Notes: generated by a model not told the origin, from the sequence alone. A stretch of 64,000 nucleotides of DNA from VFJQ01 sp044226525 (GCA_044226525.1 JBGAGV010000025.1:71344-135343); one strand, 5' to 3'. Positions 50,701-58,912 are shown, counted from the stretch's first letter. Made by a program: numbers and translations.

Positions 50701-51203
50701 GCTATTTCATCGACCTGTCTTCCTCGATCACGATCCAGGGCGCGCTGAAGTCGCCCTCTGTCTTCAATTTCTTCCAACCCGGTTACATCCCGCCGGGGAA
50801 AATCGCGGCGGCAGGATTGTTCGCGCCGGAGTTTCAGATCACGTCGGAGACGAGCGTCATCAGCCTTTCCAATGTCGTCAATTCGATCATCTACAACGGC
50901 ATCTCCACCCGGGAGCGAAACGCCAACGATCAGACCGTGTATGTGAACCTCGACGTGGAACCGCTCATCACGATGCTCAGCAAGGAAAGCACTACGCCGG
51001 AGCAGAACCTGGAGACGGTGCTGAATCACCTCGATGTGCTGCTGTGCAGCGGACAGATGACGCTCGGCCTGCGGCAATCGATCAAGGACGCGCTCGCGGC
51101 CCTGCCCGCCAACTGGGACCTGAGCCACGACCGCCAGCGCGAACGCATCCGGCTCATCGCCTACATCATCACCACCTCGCCCGAATACTGCGTGCAAAAA
51201 TAA
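47727..51203 (+). CDS. Large exported DUF1800 protein with PA14, thrombospondin-type-3, Calx-beta and CHRD domains
   Basis: 1158-residue secreted protein (signal MLSSLRSLRGRTLATWCVCL...ASRA). Order: Ca-binding type-3 repeats DLDQNGWSDLWE and DADDDGDGRTNRQE (34-70); PA14-like lectin domain (about 145-300; PAAGKYTFWIASDDSGELWF); second Ca repeat DQDTDGDGLTDWEE (~330); Calx-beta-like (~390-475; VQFTVSGTAQSGADF); CHRD-like (~490-595; RVSSERFPGGEIVGAF); and DUF1800 (~620-1155; FLTQATFGPTADEI, DENYAREIMQLMSIGL, HVFTGWGF). DUF1800 and DUF1501 proteins form a standard PVC pair, of unknown biochemical role. The DUF1501 gene follows after 15 bases. Confidence 0.9.
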   Translation: MLSSLRSLRGRTLATWCVCLPLLLAAPASRAIIDLDQNGWSDLWESAYGPGTIADADDDGDGRTNRQEHDEGTDPHDAGSLLPEATAQALPKGKVRVSWTTVLGKWHQLQVSFDTTTWSNLGPAQFGADTEQEFIFAPATQYLTGGPLISRWRNVNGDLTTIKTYAANGTPVATESSTLLNVETKQTSPDQSNFGQWVRGWIIPPAAGKYTFWIASDDSGELWFSPNATKEAKQLIGSVSDYTNFRQWDKYPSQKSAMKPLKAGKPYYFEAFQKEWGGGDHLSIAWTGPKLNADKEIIAGAYVATDAETIGQKLKRGETPTYRVRVFDQDTDGDGLTDWEETLVGLDPNNPRTVSRVKDLQTLTDMFAATNVITVGAEDSRGYEKERKPLKFTFFRSGNVNPLTVQFTVSGTAQSGADFQPLAGTVEFGVGQTSSTIEVVPEDDAQLESAETMTVTLGAGAAYQIGTPASATATIDDAADVILVATLRPVERASGGYGTVAMRMAGNQVFADAGLTFGNLTSDETAAEIYVQGTGGMKTTVYSFALGQVPLVRWDFADAGGLTREQILTALGAGKLYARVSSERFPGGEIVGAFVKAYGWTKAQKPPSPGAALSRARNDGEAARFLTQATFGPTADEIRKVKKIGFAGWINDQFKRPAFKHLEYVRARRAELLARSGGNDDGYQAPRQEAWWQAAVGSPDQLRQRLAFALSEIMVVSDVGALEGSHEGLADYYDMLCRDAFGNFRKLLEDVTLSPIMGQYLSMVRNQKPNPNNGSQPDENYAREIMQLMSIGLNMLNPDGSLALNANGLPTPTYAQSDIVGLAHVFTGWGFAYDKANPPANLDSFFLYGERDELHPMIMFPKYHDPLSKRIVGGVTVPAGLTGEADLKFALDTLFNHPNVGPFIARQLIQRFVTSNPSRGYIYRVAAKFNNNGRGVRGDLKTVIRAVLLDAEARNPNFTQNDGFGKLREPVLRASHLLRAFEATKPVPTDQRYFIDLSSSITIQGALKSPSVFNFFQPGYIPPGKIAAAGLFAPEFQITSETSVISLSNVVNSIIYNGISTRERNANDQTVYVNLDVEPLITMLSKESTTPEQNLETVLNHLDVLLCSGQMTLGLRQSIKDALAALPANWDLSHDRQRERIRLIAYIITTSPEYCVQK

Positions 51204-51218
51204 CCCGCGCCCAATGCC

Positions 51219-52676
51219 ATGAATCCTTTCCATCCCCTCAATCGCCGCCAGTTCCTCGGACGCACCGCCTGCTCGGCGATGAGTGCCACCGGCCTGCTCT
51301 CCACGCTCGGCACGCTCCGCTTATTCAACGCCACGCTCTCCGCGCAATCCGCGCCGGCCGATGATGGCAAGGCCCTCGTCTGCCTCTTCCTTTTTGGCGG
51401 CAACGATAGCAATAACATGCTCGTTCCTTACGATCAGACGAACTACGATTCCTATGCGGGCGAGCGCAATATCATCGCGCTGCCGCGGGAGCAATTACTG
51501 CCCATCACACGCCCGACCAGCGACGGCCGCGACTTCGCGCTGCACCCGAACATGGGCCTGCTGAAAAGCGTCTATGATGAAGGCAAAGCGGCTTTCCTCG
51601 CCAACGTCGGCACGCTCGTCGCGCCGATCACGCGCGCCGAATACCGCTCCGGCGGTGCAGCCGTTCCGCCCTATCTTTTCTCGCACAACGATCAGCAGGT
51701 GCAGTGGCAGACCTCGGTGCCGGATTCCTCGAAAAAAGTCGGCTGGGGCGGACGCCTCGCCGACCTCCTCGAAGCGCTCAACTCAGGCTCCCAGTTCTCG
51801 ATGAACATCTCGATCGCCGGGAATAACTTCTTCCAGGTCGGCAACGAGAGCCTTGTTTATCCCATGACCACCAACGGCACCCTGGGGCTGAGCGGTTACA
51901 CGACGCAAAACACATCGGGCAATGCCCCGCGCTATCAGAAATATCAGGGTATGAACGAGGCGCTCGGCCTCAGCTATTCGCACCAGTTTGAAAACGAATA
52001 CGCCACGGTGACGCGACGTGCGATCGACAAGGATCTGTTGATGAAAGCGACTCTCGCGAATACCCCCAACTTCACTCGCAACCCCACCGATCAAGGCGGC
52101 AAACCGGGAGACCAGAATCTTTTTCCCAATGCCCGCAATGGCACCAACCTCACCGGCGTGGCCAGTCAGTTGCACATGATCCTGCGCCTCATCCATGCGC
52201 AACAGGCGCTCAGCATGAAACGGCAGGTCTTCTTCTGCTCCCTCGGCGGTTTCGACACACACGACAACGAACTCGTCGATCACGGCAACCTCATGAAGAC
52301 CCTGAGCGATGCCGTGCACGATTTTTATCGCGCCACCGTCACGCTCGGTTTCGCCGACAAAGTCACCCTGTTCACCGCGTCCGATTTCAATCGCACCTAC
52401 AACTCCAACGGCAAAGGCTCCGACCACGCCTGGGGCAGTCATCACATGATCGTCGGCGGCCAGGTGCGCGGCGGAGACATCTACGGCACCATGCCAATCC
52501 TTCACAGCGGCGGTCCCGACGACACGAGCGATCGCGGAAGCTGGATTCCCAAAACTTCCACGGATGAATTTGCCGCCACGCTCGCGAAATGGTTCGGTGT
52601 CAGCGAAGCAAACATGCCACTGGTGCTCCCGAATATCGGCCGCTTTGCCCACCCAGACCTCGGCTTCATGGCATGA
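51219..52676 (+). CDS. DUF1501 protein with Tat signal
   Basis: 485-residue protein with twin-arginine signal LNRRQFLGRTACSAMSATGL. DUF1501 hallmarks: VCLFLFGGNDSNNMLVPYD, FALHPNMGLLKSVYDEGK, FSHNDQQVQWQ, CSLGGFDTHDN and SDHAWGSHHMIVGG. The fold is related to alkaline phosphatase/sulfatase enzymes, and Asp/His residues in these blocks could bind metal. Tat export implies folding with cofactor in the cytosol. It is the partner of the DUF1800 protein just upstream. Its stop codon overlaps the start of the next gene (ATGA). Enzyme activity is not known. Confidence 0.92.
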   Translation: MNPFHPLNRRQFLGRTACSAMSATGLLSTLGTLRLFNATLSAQSAPADDGKALVCLFLFGGNDSNNMLVPYDQTNYDSYAGERNIIALPREQLLPITRPTSDGRDFALHPNMGLLKSVYDEGKAAFLANVGTLVAPITRAEYRSGGAAVPPYLFSHNDQQVQWQTSVPDSSKKVGWGGRLADLLEALNSGSQFSMNISIAGNNFFQVGNESLVYPMTTNGTLGLSGYTTQNTSGNAPRYQKYQGMNEALGLSYSHQFENEYATVTRRAIDKDLLMKATLANTPNFTRNPTDQGGKPGDQNLFPNARNGTNLTGVASQLHMILRLIHAQQALSMKRQVFFCSLGGFDTHDNELVDHGNLMKTLSDAVHDFYRATVTLGFADKVTLFTASDFNRTYNSNGKGSDHAWGSHHMIVGGQVRGGDIYGTMPILHSGGPDDTSDRGSWIPKTSTDEFAATLAKWFGVSEANMPLVLPNIGRFAHPDLGFMA

Positions 52677-53272
52677 AGCGCTTCACCCGCAATCTGTCCA
52701 TCGTCGCCCTCGCCGTCGCGCTCGTGTGCGTGATGTATCTCACGCGACCGGAGCGGCCCGCCCCGCCCTCTGCTGCGCCAGGAAACCTCTCCGCGCTGGC
52801 TCAGATGAAAAACCCCGCCACCCCGCACCCGCAGGTTGATCCCGAACGCCCCGCCCTCCGCCCTCTCGATCCCGCTTCCAGCGACGATACGCCCCGCTCT
52901 CCCCTCGCCGACCAGCTGAACGCCCCGGACAGCGACGGCCGTCGCGACGTCGCGATCGTCCTGAATCTCTTCACCCACTACCGCGAACGCTACGGCGGCG
53001 TCCCCACCGGCGAAGACAACGCCGCCTTCGTCAACGCCCTCACCGGCAACAACCCCCAGCGCCTCGCCTTCCTCGATCGCCATCACTCCTCGATCAATGC
53101 CCGCGGCGAATTGCTCGACCGCTGGGGCACGCCCTTCGTCTTCCATCTCCAATCCCGCGACCAGATCGAAGTCCGCTCCGCCGGCCCCGACCGCAAACTT
53201 TACACGGGCGATGATCTCGTCAGCGGCGGCCCTCAGCGAGGCCGCATGGAACGATTGAGCGCCACTCCGTAA
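52673..53272 (+). CDS. Membrane-anchored type II pseudopilin-like protein in DUF1800/DUF1501 operon
   Basis: 199-residue protein with N-terminal membrane segment (LSIVALAVALVCVMYLT). A Pro/Ala-rich linker (about 28-75) precedes a C-terminal domain ending INARGELLDRWGTPFVFHLQ ... AGPDRKLYTGDD, which resembles the calcium-binding C-terminal part of GspG pseudopilins (DPWGxPY ... SAGPDG). There is no prepilin peptidase motif (G-F-T-L-x-E), so it is not a true pseudopilin but shares the domain. The ATGA overlap with the DUF1501 stop codon shows translational coupling to the pair. Function unknown; an assembly or export aid for the pair is possible. Confidence 0.78.
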   Translation: MKRFTRNLSIVALAVALVCVMYLTRPERPAPPSAAPGNLSALAQMKNPATPHPQVDPERPALRPLDPASSDDTPRSPLADQLNAPDSDGRRDVAIVLNLFTHYRERYGGVPTGEDNAAFVNALTGNNPQRLAFLDRHHSSINARGELLDRWGTPFVFHLQSRDQIEVRSAGPDRKLYTGDDLVSGGPQRGRMERLSATP

Positions 53273-53276
53273 CGAA

Positions 53277-53379
53277 GGTTGGTGTCCAGCCTTTAGGCTG
53301 CGGAAACGTGGCGGAGCCGTTTTAACAGGCAGCCTTCGGTTGGGAGTCTTCTTGAACAGCCTGAAGACTGAGCACCAAC
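53277..53379. repeat. REPIN-like pair, head GTTGGTGTC
   Basis: Left arm 53278-53300 (head GTTGGTGTC, stem CAGCC, loop TTTA, stem GGCTG) starts five bases after the TAA-containing gene end. The right arm at 53357-53379 is its reverse complement with four mismatches in 23, so this pair is partly decayed. Together with copies at 36229 and 61597 it defines a repeat family that sits at gene ends. Confidence 0.8.
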
Positions 53380-53463
53380 GTCGGGCGCTCGGAAGCCGCC
53401 GGACGAAATCCTCCCTTGCCGCCAAGGGATGCGGTCGCAATAGTCCCGCCCCTTTTTCACCCG

Positions 53464-54543
53464 ATGTCGTTTTCTTCACCACTTCATGACCGAGGCGTAA
53501 TTGCCCGTTGGCGCCCGTATCTGCCCGTCACGGACGCGACGCCGGTCGTGTCGCTCAACGAAGGCAGCACACCGCTGATTCATTCGCCGAAACTGAGCGC
53601 ACTCGTGGGGCGCGGCAGCGAGGTGTATGTGAAATACGAGGGGCTCAATCCCACCGGTTCTTTCAAGGACCGCGGCATGACCATGGCGATCTCGAAAGCC
53701 GTCGAGGCCGGCGCGAAAGCGGTCATTTGTGCTTCCACGGGAAATACGAGCGCGGCGGCCGCGGCCTATGCGGCGCGCGCGGGAGTCGCGTGCATCGTCC
53801 TCCTGCCGGCTGGAAAAATCGCGCTGGGCAAGCTCGCGCAGGCTTTCATGTATGGCTCGAAGGTCGTGGCCATCGAGGGCAACTTCGACGACGCCTTGCG
53901 CCTCGTGCGCGAGATCGGCGAGACCGAACCCATCGCAATCGTCAATTCGATCAACCCTTTCCGCCTCCAAGGCCAGAAGACCGCCAGCTTCGAAATCATC
54001 GATGTGCTCGGCGACGCGCCGGACATTCACGTCATGCCGGTCGGCAATGCGGGCAACATCAGCGCCTACTGGATGGGTTATAGCGAGTTTCACCAGCTCG
54101 GCAAAGCCACGCGCCTCCCGCGCATGGTCGGTTATCAGGCCGCCGGTTCCGCGCCAATCTACTACGGCAAAGTCGTCGAGAAACCCGAGACGATCGCCAC
54201 GGCCATTCGCATCGGCAATCCCGCGAGTTGGGATCTCGCCAGCGCGGCGATGAAAGATTCCGGCGGCTCATGCGGCATTGTGACCGATGAAGAGATTCTC
54301 GCGGCGCAGCGCTGGCTCGCGGCGAACGAAGGCATCTTCGTCGAACCGGCCAGCGCGGCGAGCATCGCGGGCCTGTTTAAGTTCGCCGCCGAGCCCGGCG
54401 CCGCCACGCGCATCCCGGAAGGCAGCCGCATCGTTTGCACCGTCACCGGGCATGGCTTGAAAGATCCCGACGTGGCCAAGGAAGCCATCAGTGGCATCAT
54501 CACCGCGCCGTCCGAAAAAGCAGCCATTCTGGGTCTGATCTAA
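53464..54543 (+). CDS. thrC: Threonine synthase
   Basis: 359-residue PLP enzyme converting O-phosphohomoserine to threonine. The PLP lysine is Lys68 in LNPTGSFKDRG; the phosphate-binding loop appears as PVGNAGNISAYW, and STGNTSAAAAAY is the substrate-binding loop. Further blocks, EPASAASIAG and TGHGLKDP, are typical of the short ThrC group found in actinobacteria and Bacillus-type proteins. The start at 53464 is chosen because the residues before it are not conserved and correspond to the intergenic repeat. It appears to be a single-gene unit. Confidence 0.95.
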   Translation: MSFSSPLHDRGVIARWRPYLPVTDATPVVSLNEGSTPLIHSPKLSALVGRGSEVYVKYEGLNPTGSFKDRGMTMAISKAVEAGAKAVICASTGNTSAAAAAYAARAGVACIVLLPAGKIALGKLAQAFMYGSKVVAIEGNFDDALRLVREIGETEPIAIVNSINPFRLQGQKTASFEIIDVLGDAPDIHVMPVGNAGNISAYWMGYSEFHQLGKATRLPRMVGYQAAGSAPIYYGKVVEKPETIATAIRIGNPASWDLASAAMKDSGGSCGIVTDEEILAAQRWLAANEGIFVEPASAASIAGLFKFAAEPGAATRIPEGSRIVCTVTGHGLKDPDVAKEAISGIITAPSEKAAILGLI

Positions 54544-54611
54544 GACCACAAGACCGTCGGTTGTAACGCGACGGATTGCAGATCATGTAACGGAAAACAC
54601 TACGAAAATAG

Positions 54612-54631
54612 GTGCTTTTGGGCACTTTTTT
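54612..54631 (+). terminator. Weak candidate terminator after thrC
   Basis: GTGC-TTTTGG-GCAC followed by T6 lies about 70 bases after the thrC stop codon. The stem has only four to five base pairs, so it is a weak intrinsic terminator at best. Confidence 0.3.
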
Positions 54632-54675
54632 CCCTCCCACGCGTTGCGAGGCCGTGCTCCATTTCCCAGCACGCC

Positions 54676-55689
54676 ATGTCCTCGGCACCCTTAGCCAAAT
54701 CTCAACGCCCGGCCCTGATTCTCCTTCTGGCGGTAATCTTCGTTTCGGTGATTGGCTACCTCGACTACCGGACTTCGTGGGAGATCAGCTTTTTCGCGCT
54801 CTACCTCGTGCCCATTTTCGTGGTGAGTTTGGTTTGCTCGCGAACATGCGCCATCGGGTTCGTGGTTTTCTGCGCAGCCATGTCCTACTTCGTGAACCTC
54901 GGCTCCGCACCGAGCGCGCAAAGACAAAATCTGCGTTCGCTAAATCGGATCGTCGGTTTCGCATTCGGAGCCGTGGCCGGCATCGCCCTGCGAACCCAGC
55001 GGGAGCACTTTCGCTCGCGGCTCGAAGCCATCGAGCGCAGCCGCGAACTCGAATACGAAATTGTGCGCGTCAGCGAGCGTGAGCAGCGCCGCATCGGACA
55101 GGACCTGCACGATAGCATCTGCCAGAATCTCGCCGCCATCGACTGCGCCGCGGGCCTGCTGAAAGGCAAGCTCGAAGCCCGCGCGCCAGATGAAGCCAGG
55201 TCCGCCGGGGAAATTCAGGATCTCCTGCGCAAGACACTGATCGAAACCCGTTCGCTCGCCCGCGGCATTTTCCCCGTGCAGGTGGAGAAAGAAGGGCTCG
55301 CCGTCGCCGTCGAAGAGCTCGCCGCCACGGTCAATCGCATGCAAGGCGCGACCGTGAAGGTAGAGATTGACGGCGAGATCGCGCTCAAGGATCCCGAGGT
55401 CGCCATGCATCTCTACCGCATCGCGCAGGAAGCGGTGAGCAACGCGGTCCGTCACGCCCATGCCCGCACGATCACCCTCTCGCTCCAGCAAACTCCCGCC
55501 CACATCACCCTTGCGGTGAAAGACAACGGCAACGGCATCCCGGACGACCATGAGCAAGGCATGGGGCTCCGGACCATCCGCTATCGCACCCAGCTCATGG
55601 AGGGTCAGCTCACCATCAATAGCGATCCCACCATCGGCACCCTCGTGCAGTGCTCGGTTCCCTTATCCAACCATGTCAACCAAAGCTAA
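54676..55689 (+). CDS. Membrane sensor histidine kinase, NarL-type (HisKA_3)
   Basis: 337-residue kinase. Residues about 13-105 contain four hydrophobic segments (ALILLLAVIFVSVIGYL, FFALYLVPIFVVSLV, IGFVVFCAAMSYFV, IVGFAFGAVAGIAL), a small membrane sensor module. A coiled coil leads to HisKA_3 with phospho-acceptor His145 (EREQRRIGQDLHDSICQ). The ATPase domain has YRIAQEAVSNAVRHAHA (N box) and VKDNGNGIPD/GMGLRTI (G boxes). The next gene, its response regulator, starts 17 bases inside the 3' end, so they are expressed together. The signal is unknown. Confidence 0.94.
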   Translation: MSSAPLAKSQRPALILLLAVIFVSVIGYLDYRTSWEISFFALYLVPIFVVSLVCSRTCAIGFVVFCAAMSYFVNLGSAPSAQRQNLRSLNRIVGFAFGAVAGIALRTQREHFRSRLEAIERSRELEYEIVRVSEREQRRIGQDLHDSICQNLAAIDCAAGLLKGKLEARAPDEARSAGEIQDLLRKTLIETRSLARGIFPVQVEKEGLAVAVEELAATVNRMQGATVKVEIDGEIALKDPEVAMHLYRIAQEAVSNAVRHAHARTITLSLQQTPAHITLAVKDNGNGIPDDHEQGMGLRTIRYRTQLMEGQLTINSDPTIGTLVQCSVPLSNHVNQS

Positions 55690-56341
55690 AGCATCGCCCG
55701 TCAAAGTAATGCTGGTGGAAGACCACCAGATGTTCCGCGAATGGCTCGGCCGGATCATTTCCGAGGACGGCGCCTATACCGTGTGCGGAGAAGCGGATAA
55801 CATTCAGACCGCCTTCACGATCATCCAGGAAACGCGCCCGGATATCATCATCCTCGACGTCACGCTGCGAGGCGCGAGCGGTCTGGAGCTGCTGAAGGAT
55901 TTGAAAGCGCACGAAATCGACGTGCCCGTGCTGGTGCTCTCGATGCATGATGAATCGCTCTATGCCGAGCGCGTGCTACGCGCGGGCGCGCGAGGTTACA
56001 TCACCAAACACGCCGCCTCTTCCACTCTCATGAAAGCGATCGAGCACGTGCTCGGCGGCGGGGTTTATCTCGACGAAGAAATGACCGCCGTGGTCCTGCA
56101 ACGCCTGGCCAAACCGGGCACCCGCAAGGCGTTTGGGATGGAATCCCTGGCCGACCGCGAACTCGAAGTTTTCCAACTCATCGGCAAAGGCCGCACCTCA
56201 CGCGAAATCGCGAAGCTGCTCGGCCTCGGTGAAACGACCATCGACACCTACCGCGCGCGCATCAAAGAAAAGCTGAACCTCAAGAGCGCCTCCGAACTGT
56301 GCAGCTTCGCCGCCCAGTGGCTCCACGAGCACGGCGCTTGA
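55673..56341 (+). CDS. NarL/FixJ-family response regulator
   Basis: 222-residue two-component regulator. The receiver domain (10-125) has acidic pair EDH (16-18), phospho-acceptor Asp62 (IIILDVTLRGASG), Ser in VLSMHD and Lys in GYITKHA. The C-terminal LuxR HTH (about 155-215) reads LADRELEVFQLIGKGRTSRE and LGLGETTIDTYRARIKEKLN. It overlaps the kinase gene by 17 bases, the usual arrangement for this pair. The start at 55673 is chosen since it opens the receiver domain directly. The target genes cannot be deduced; no cognate gene lies downstream in the same direction, as the arsenic cluster is convergent. Confidence 0.95.
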   Translation: MSTKAKASPVKVMLVEDHQMFREWLGRIISEDGAYTVCGEADNIQTAFTIIQETRPDIIILDVTLRGASGLELLKDLKAHEIDVPVLVLSMHDESLYAERVLRAGARGYITKHAASSTLMKAIEHVLGGGVYLDEEMTAVVLQRLAKPGTRKAFGMESLADRELEVFQLIGKGRTSREIAKLLGLGETTIDTYRARIKEKLNLKSASELCSFAAQWLHEHGA

Positions 56342-56398
56342 GTCAGAGACCTCAAGGCAGCTCTGCGGCCTGACCCGCGTGGTTGGTTATCGCCGGGC

Positions 56399-56851
56399 TT
56401 AAGCCCTGGTGTTGCGGGCCACCGCCTCGCGATATCCGGAAGCGTAAGCCTCGAAGACAAGCTTGATCTCATCCCGCACACGGCGGAACTCGGCCACGAT
56501 TTCCTCCTCGGTGCCTGTCGCGTGCGCCGGGTCGCTGAAGCCCCAATGATAGCGATTCACCTGTCCGGGAAACATGGGGCACGCCTGGTCCGCATTGCCG
56601 CAGACCGTGATGACCGTGTGGATATCCCGAGTCAGGAACTCGTTCATATGTTTCGACGTGTGCTGCGAGATGTCGATGCCCAGTTCCGCCAGTGCGGCGA
56701 TCGCTTTCGGATGGACGTAGCCCGCGGGTTTTGAGCCCGCGCTGAACACCTCGAACAGGTCGCCAGCCGCGTGGCGGAGGATGCCTTCGGCCATGTGGCT
56801 CCGGCACGAGTTACCGGTGCAGAGGATGAGGACGCGTAGTTTTTGGGACAT
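56399..56851 (-). CDS. arsC: Arsenate reductase, thioredoxin-coupled (low-MW phosphatase fold)
   Basis: 150-residue ArsC of the Staphylococcus type. The P-loop is LCTGNSCRS with Cys11 and Arg17; the redox pair Cys84 and Cys91 (TVCGNADQACP) is present with the seven-residue spacing of the thioredoxin-coupled enzymes, and NRYHWGFSDPAHATGTEEE follows. It reduces arsenate to arsenite, which must then be exported. It is the last gene of the arsenic cluster and follows the FmdB-like gene by 33 bases. No arsenite pump gene follows; the next gene is a convergent response regulator. Confidence 0.95.
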   Translation of the reverse strand: MSQKLRVLILCTGNSCRSHMAEGILRHAAGDLFEVFSAGSKPAGYVHPKAIAALAELGIDISQHTSKHMNEFLTRDIHTVITVCGNADQACPMFPGQVNRYHWGFSDPAHATGTEEEIVAEFRRVRDEIKLVFEAYASGYREAVARNTRA

Positions 56852-56884
56852 GCGCTTGCGTGTTGAATTGGTTATCGGACTCGA

Positions 56885-57106
56885 TCAGCAACAGCCCGAT
56901 GGCCCGCAGCCGCACCCGCCTTCACTCGGCTTACCTGCGGCACCTGGCGTCATCACGCCGTAACCACCGAGGATGATGCGCTTGATCGGCTCGCCAGTCT
57001 CCGGGTGATGCGTGAACGCCGCGTCGTTCATGCTTTGCTGGATTTCATAGTGTTTCGGTTCCTCACAGCAGGAGGCCGGGATAGTTTCGTAGAGGTAGGT
57101 GGGCAT
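56885..57106 (-). CDS. FmdB-like small protein with altered cysteines and Cys-rich tail
   Basis: 73-residue protein beginning MPTYLYE, the standard start of FmdB-type zinc ribbons, and keeping IQQSMNDAAFTHHPETGEPIKRIILGGYG. The two CxxC zinc knuckles of FmdB are replaced: the first by SCCEEPK and the second by HPETGEP, so a normal zinc ribbon cannot form. The C-terminus is GGCGCGPSGCC with four cysteines, which with the vicinal Cys pair could bind arsenite or a soft metal (inference). It lies nine bases after arsA and before arsC, so it is part of the arsenic operon. Confidence 0.72.
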   Translation of the reverse strand: MPTYLYETIPASCCEEPKHYEIQQSMNDAAFTHHPETGEPIKRIILGGYGVMTPGAAGKPSEGGCGCGPSGCC

Positions 57107-57115
57107 GGTTTTGGA

Positions 57116-58912
57116 TCAGGCGGATTGAGGTTCGAGAAAAAGCTGAGCGAGTGCGTCCGGGCCAACGGGTTCACATTCAGACCACCGCAGCAACACACTG
57201 CGCGAAGCGAGGGTTTCGGTGACTTCGCGAAGATAGCGAAGTTCGTTCGCCCCACGGTTCATCAGCAAGGGATCCTTGGTTCCGGTAAGCGCGAAGCTCT
57301 GGTTGATGATCCACGCAAAGGGTTCGATGCCCGCGCGACGCAGGTCTTCCTGCAACGCGGCGGCTTCGTGAACGGGCGTCGCTTCCGGCAAAGTGACGAC
57401 GAGGACACGAGTAAATTCGGGATCGCGCAGTCGCGGCAGCAGTTCGCGCACTTCCTCCGGGATGGTGTCGCGGGCCTGGCGTCCGAGTTCGCGGTGGTAA
57501 GCCTCCGTGGCATCAAGCAGCAGCAGCGTGTGCCCTGTGGGTGCGGTATCGAGCACGACGAAGCTCTCGCCCCCTTTGGCCACCGTGCGGGCAAACGCGC
57601 GGAAGACAGCGATCTCTTCCGTGCAGGGTGAACGCAGGTCTTCTTCGAGCAACGCGAGGCTGTCTGGATCGAGGGCAGCGCCTTGCGTGGCGAGCACTTC
57701 AGCCACGTAGGCCTGCGTTTCGACGGCGGGGTCGATCCGGCTCACGGAAAGACCCGGCATTTCCCCGCTCAACGCTGCAAGGACATGCGCCGCCGGGTCC
57801 GTGGTCGAGAGATGCACCCGGTGCCCGCGTTGCGCGAGTTCGACCGCCACCGCCGCCGCGACGGTCGTCTTGCCCACGCCGCCCTTGCCCATCGTCATCA
57901 CCACTCCATGCCCCTGCGCAGCGAGCGAATCGAGCAGTTCAGCAGGCTCGAGGAAACCTGGGTGCGCAAAGGCCGCCGCCGTCACTTCGTTCGACTGGGC
58001 GCTCGCGTCCGACGAGCCGACGAGGGCGCGAAGGGCTTCGAGGCCGAGTAGATTATGCGAGCGCAGCCGCACTTCATGCACCGGCACCGCCGCGAGAAAG
58101 TCACGATAGGATGCGAGGGCCTCATCCCCCCGCTGCTCCAGCGCCAGCGCGACCGCATCGTTGCGGTTCGTGGCGCGAAAGAGCCCATTCAGAACCAGCC
58201 GCTGATTGCTGACTCCGATGGCTGCCAGTTCGTGGCGCGTGCGCAGGGCTTCGCGCAAAGCCGCCTTCTGGGCACGGCTCACCAGCACTACGGTCGTCCG
58301 CTTCCCATCCGCCAACGCCGCGACTGCACCCTCATAAACTGCCCGCTGCTGCTCCAACCCGGCGAGCGGCCCGAGACACGACGTGCCCGTGGTGTTGGCC
58401 TCAAAAAATCCGGTCCACGCCTTTGGCAGCATGAGCAACCGCAACGTGTGGCCGGTCGGCGCGGTATCGAAGATCACATGGTCGAAATCGCCCGTCGCCG
58501 AGGCTTCGCCGATCAGACGCGAGAATTCATCGAACGCCGCGATCTCCGTGGTGCAGGCGCCAGAAAGCTGCTCCTCCATGCTGGCCAGCGCCGCAGCCGG
58601 AAGTTGACCGCGCAACGGCCCGATCATTTTCTCGCGATAAGCCCGCGCTGCCTCCTCCGGATTGATGTTCAACGCCAGCAGCCGCGCAACCGAAGGCACC
58701 GCGGTCGGCGCATTGGCCAGCTTCACACCGAGCACCTCGTCGAGGTTCGACGCCGGGTCGGTGCTCACGAGCAGCACCCGCTTCCCGGCATCGGCCAGAG
58801 CGATGGCGATCGCGCAGGAAAGCGAAGTCTTCCCCACCCCACCTTTACCGGTGAAGAAGAGAAACCGCGTCGCCTCGTGCAGCAGCGCGTCGATGGATCG
58901 AGATGCGCTCAT
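57116..58912 (-). CDS. arsA: Arsenite-activated ATPase (two-domain ArsA)
   Basis: 598-residue ArsA made of two homologous halves. P-loops GKGGVGKTS (22-30) and GKGGVGKTT (342-350) and signature DTAPTGHTL in each half. The three metalloid cysteines of the E. coli plasmid enzyme (113, 172, 422) are kept here as Cys120 (SGACTTEIAAF), Cys179 (TSCLGPLAG) and Cys430 (SPCTEEIAVF). It powers arsenite export together with an ArsB/Acr3 pump, receiving arsenite from ArsD. Start 58912 gives an ATGA overlap with arsD. The pump gene is not adjacent. Confidence 0.95.
   Translation of the reverse strand: MSASRSIDALLHEATRFLFFTGKGGVGKTSLSCAIAIALADAGKRVLLVSTDPASNLDEVLGVKLANAPTAVPSVARLLALNINPEEAARAYREKMIGPLRGQLPAAALASMEEQLSGACTTEIAAFDEFSRLIGEASATGDFDHVIFDTAPTGHTLRLLMLPKAWTGFFEANTTGTSCLGPLAGLEQQRAVYEGAVAALADGKRTTVVLVSRAQKAALREALRTRHELAAIGVSNQRLVLNGLFRATNRNDAVALALEQRGDEALASYRDFLAAVPVHEVRLRSHNLLGLEALRALVGSSDASAQSNEVTAAAFAHPGFLEPAELLDSLAAQGHGVVMTMGKGGVGKTTVAAAVAVELAQRGHRVHLSTTDPAAHVLAALSGEMPGLSVSRIDPAVETQAYVAEVLATQGAALDPDSLALLEEDLRSPCTEEIAVFRAFARTVAKGGESFVVLDTAPTGHTLLLLDATEAYHRELGRQARDTIPEEVRELLPRLRDPEFTRVLVVTLPEATPVHEAAALQEDLRRAGIEPFAWIINQSFALTGTKDPLLMNRGANELRYLREVTETLASRSVLLRWSECEPVGPDALAQLFLEPQSA

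Noticed and set aside
49362..51233. 623-codon minus-strand frame opposite the DUF1800 gene
   Set aside because: Antisense artefact with no domain; the DUF1800 reading is strongly supported and the frame crosses into the next gene.
52673..53272. Calling this gene a type II secretion pseudopilin (gspG)
   Set aside because: It lacks the prepilin peptidase cleavage motif and other secretion genes; only the C-terminal domain is similar.
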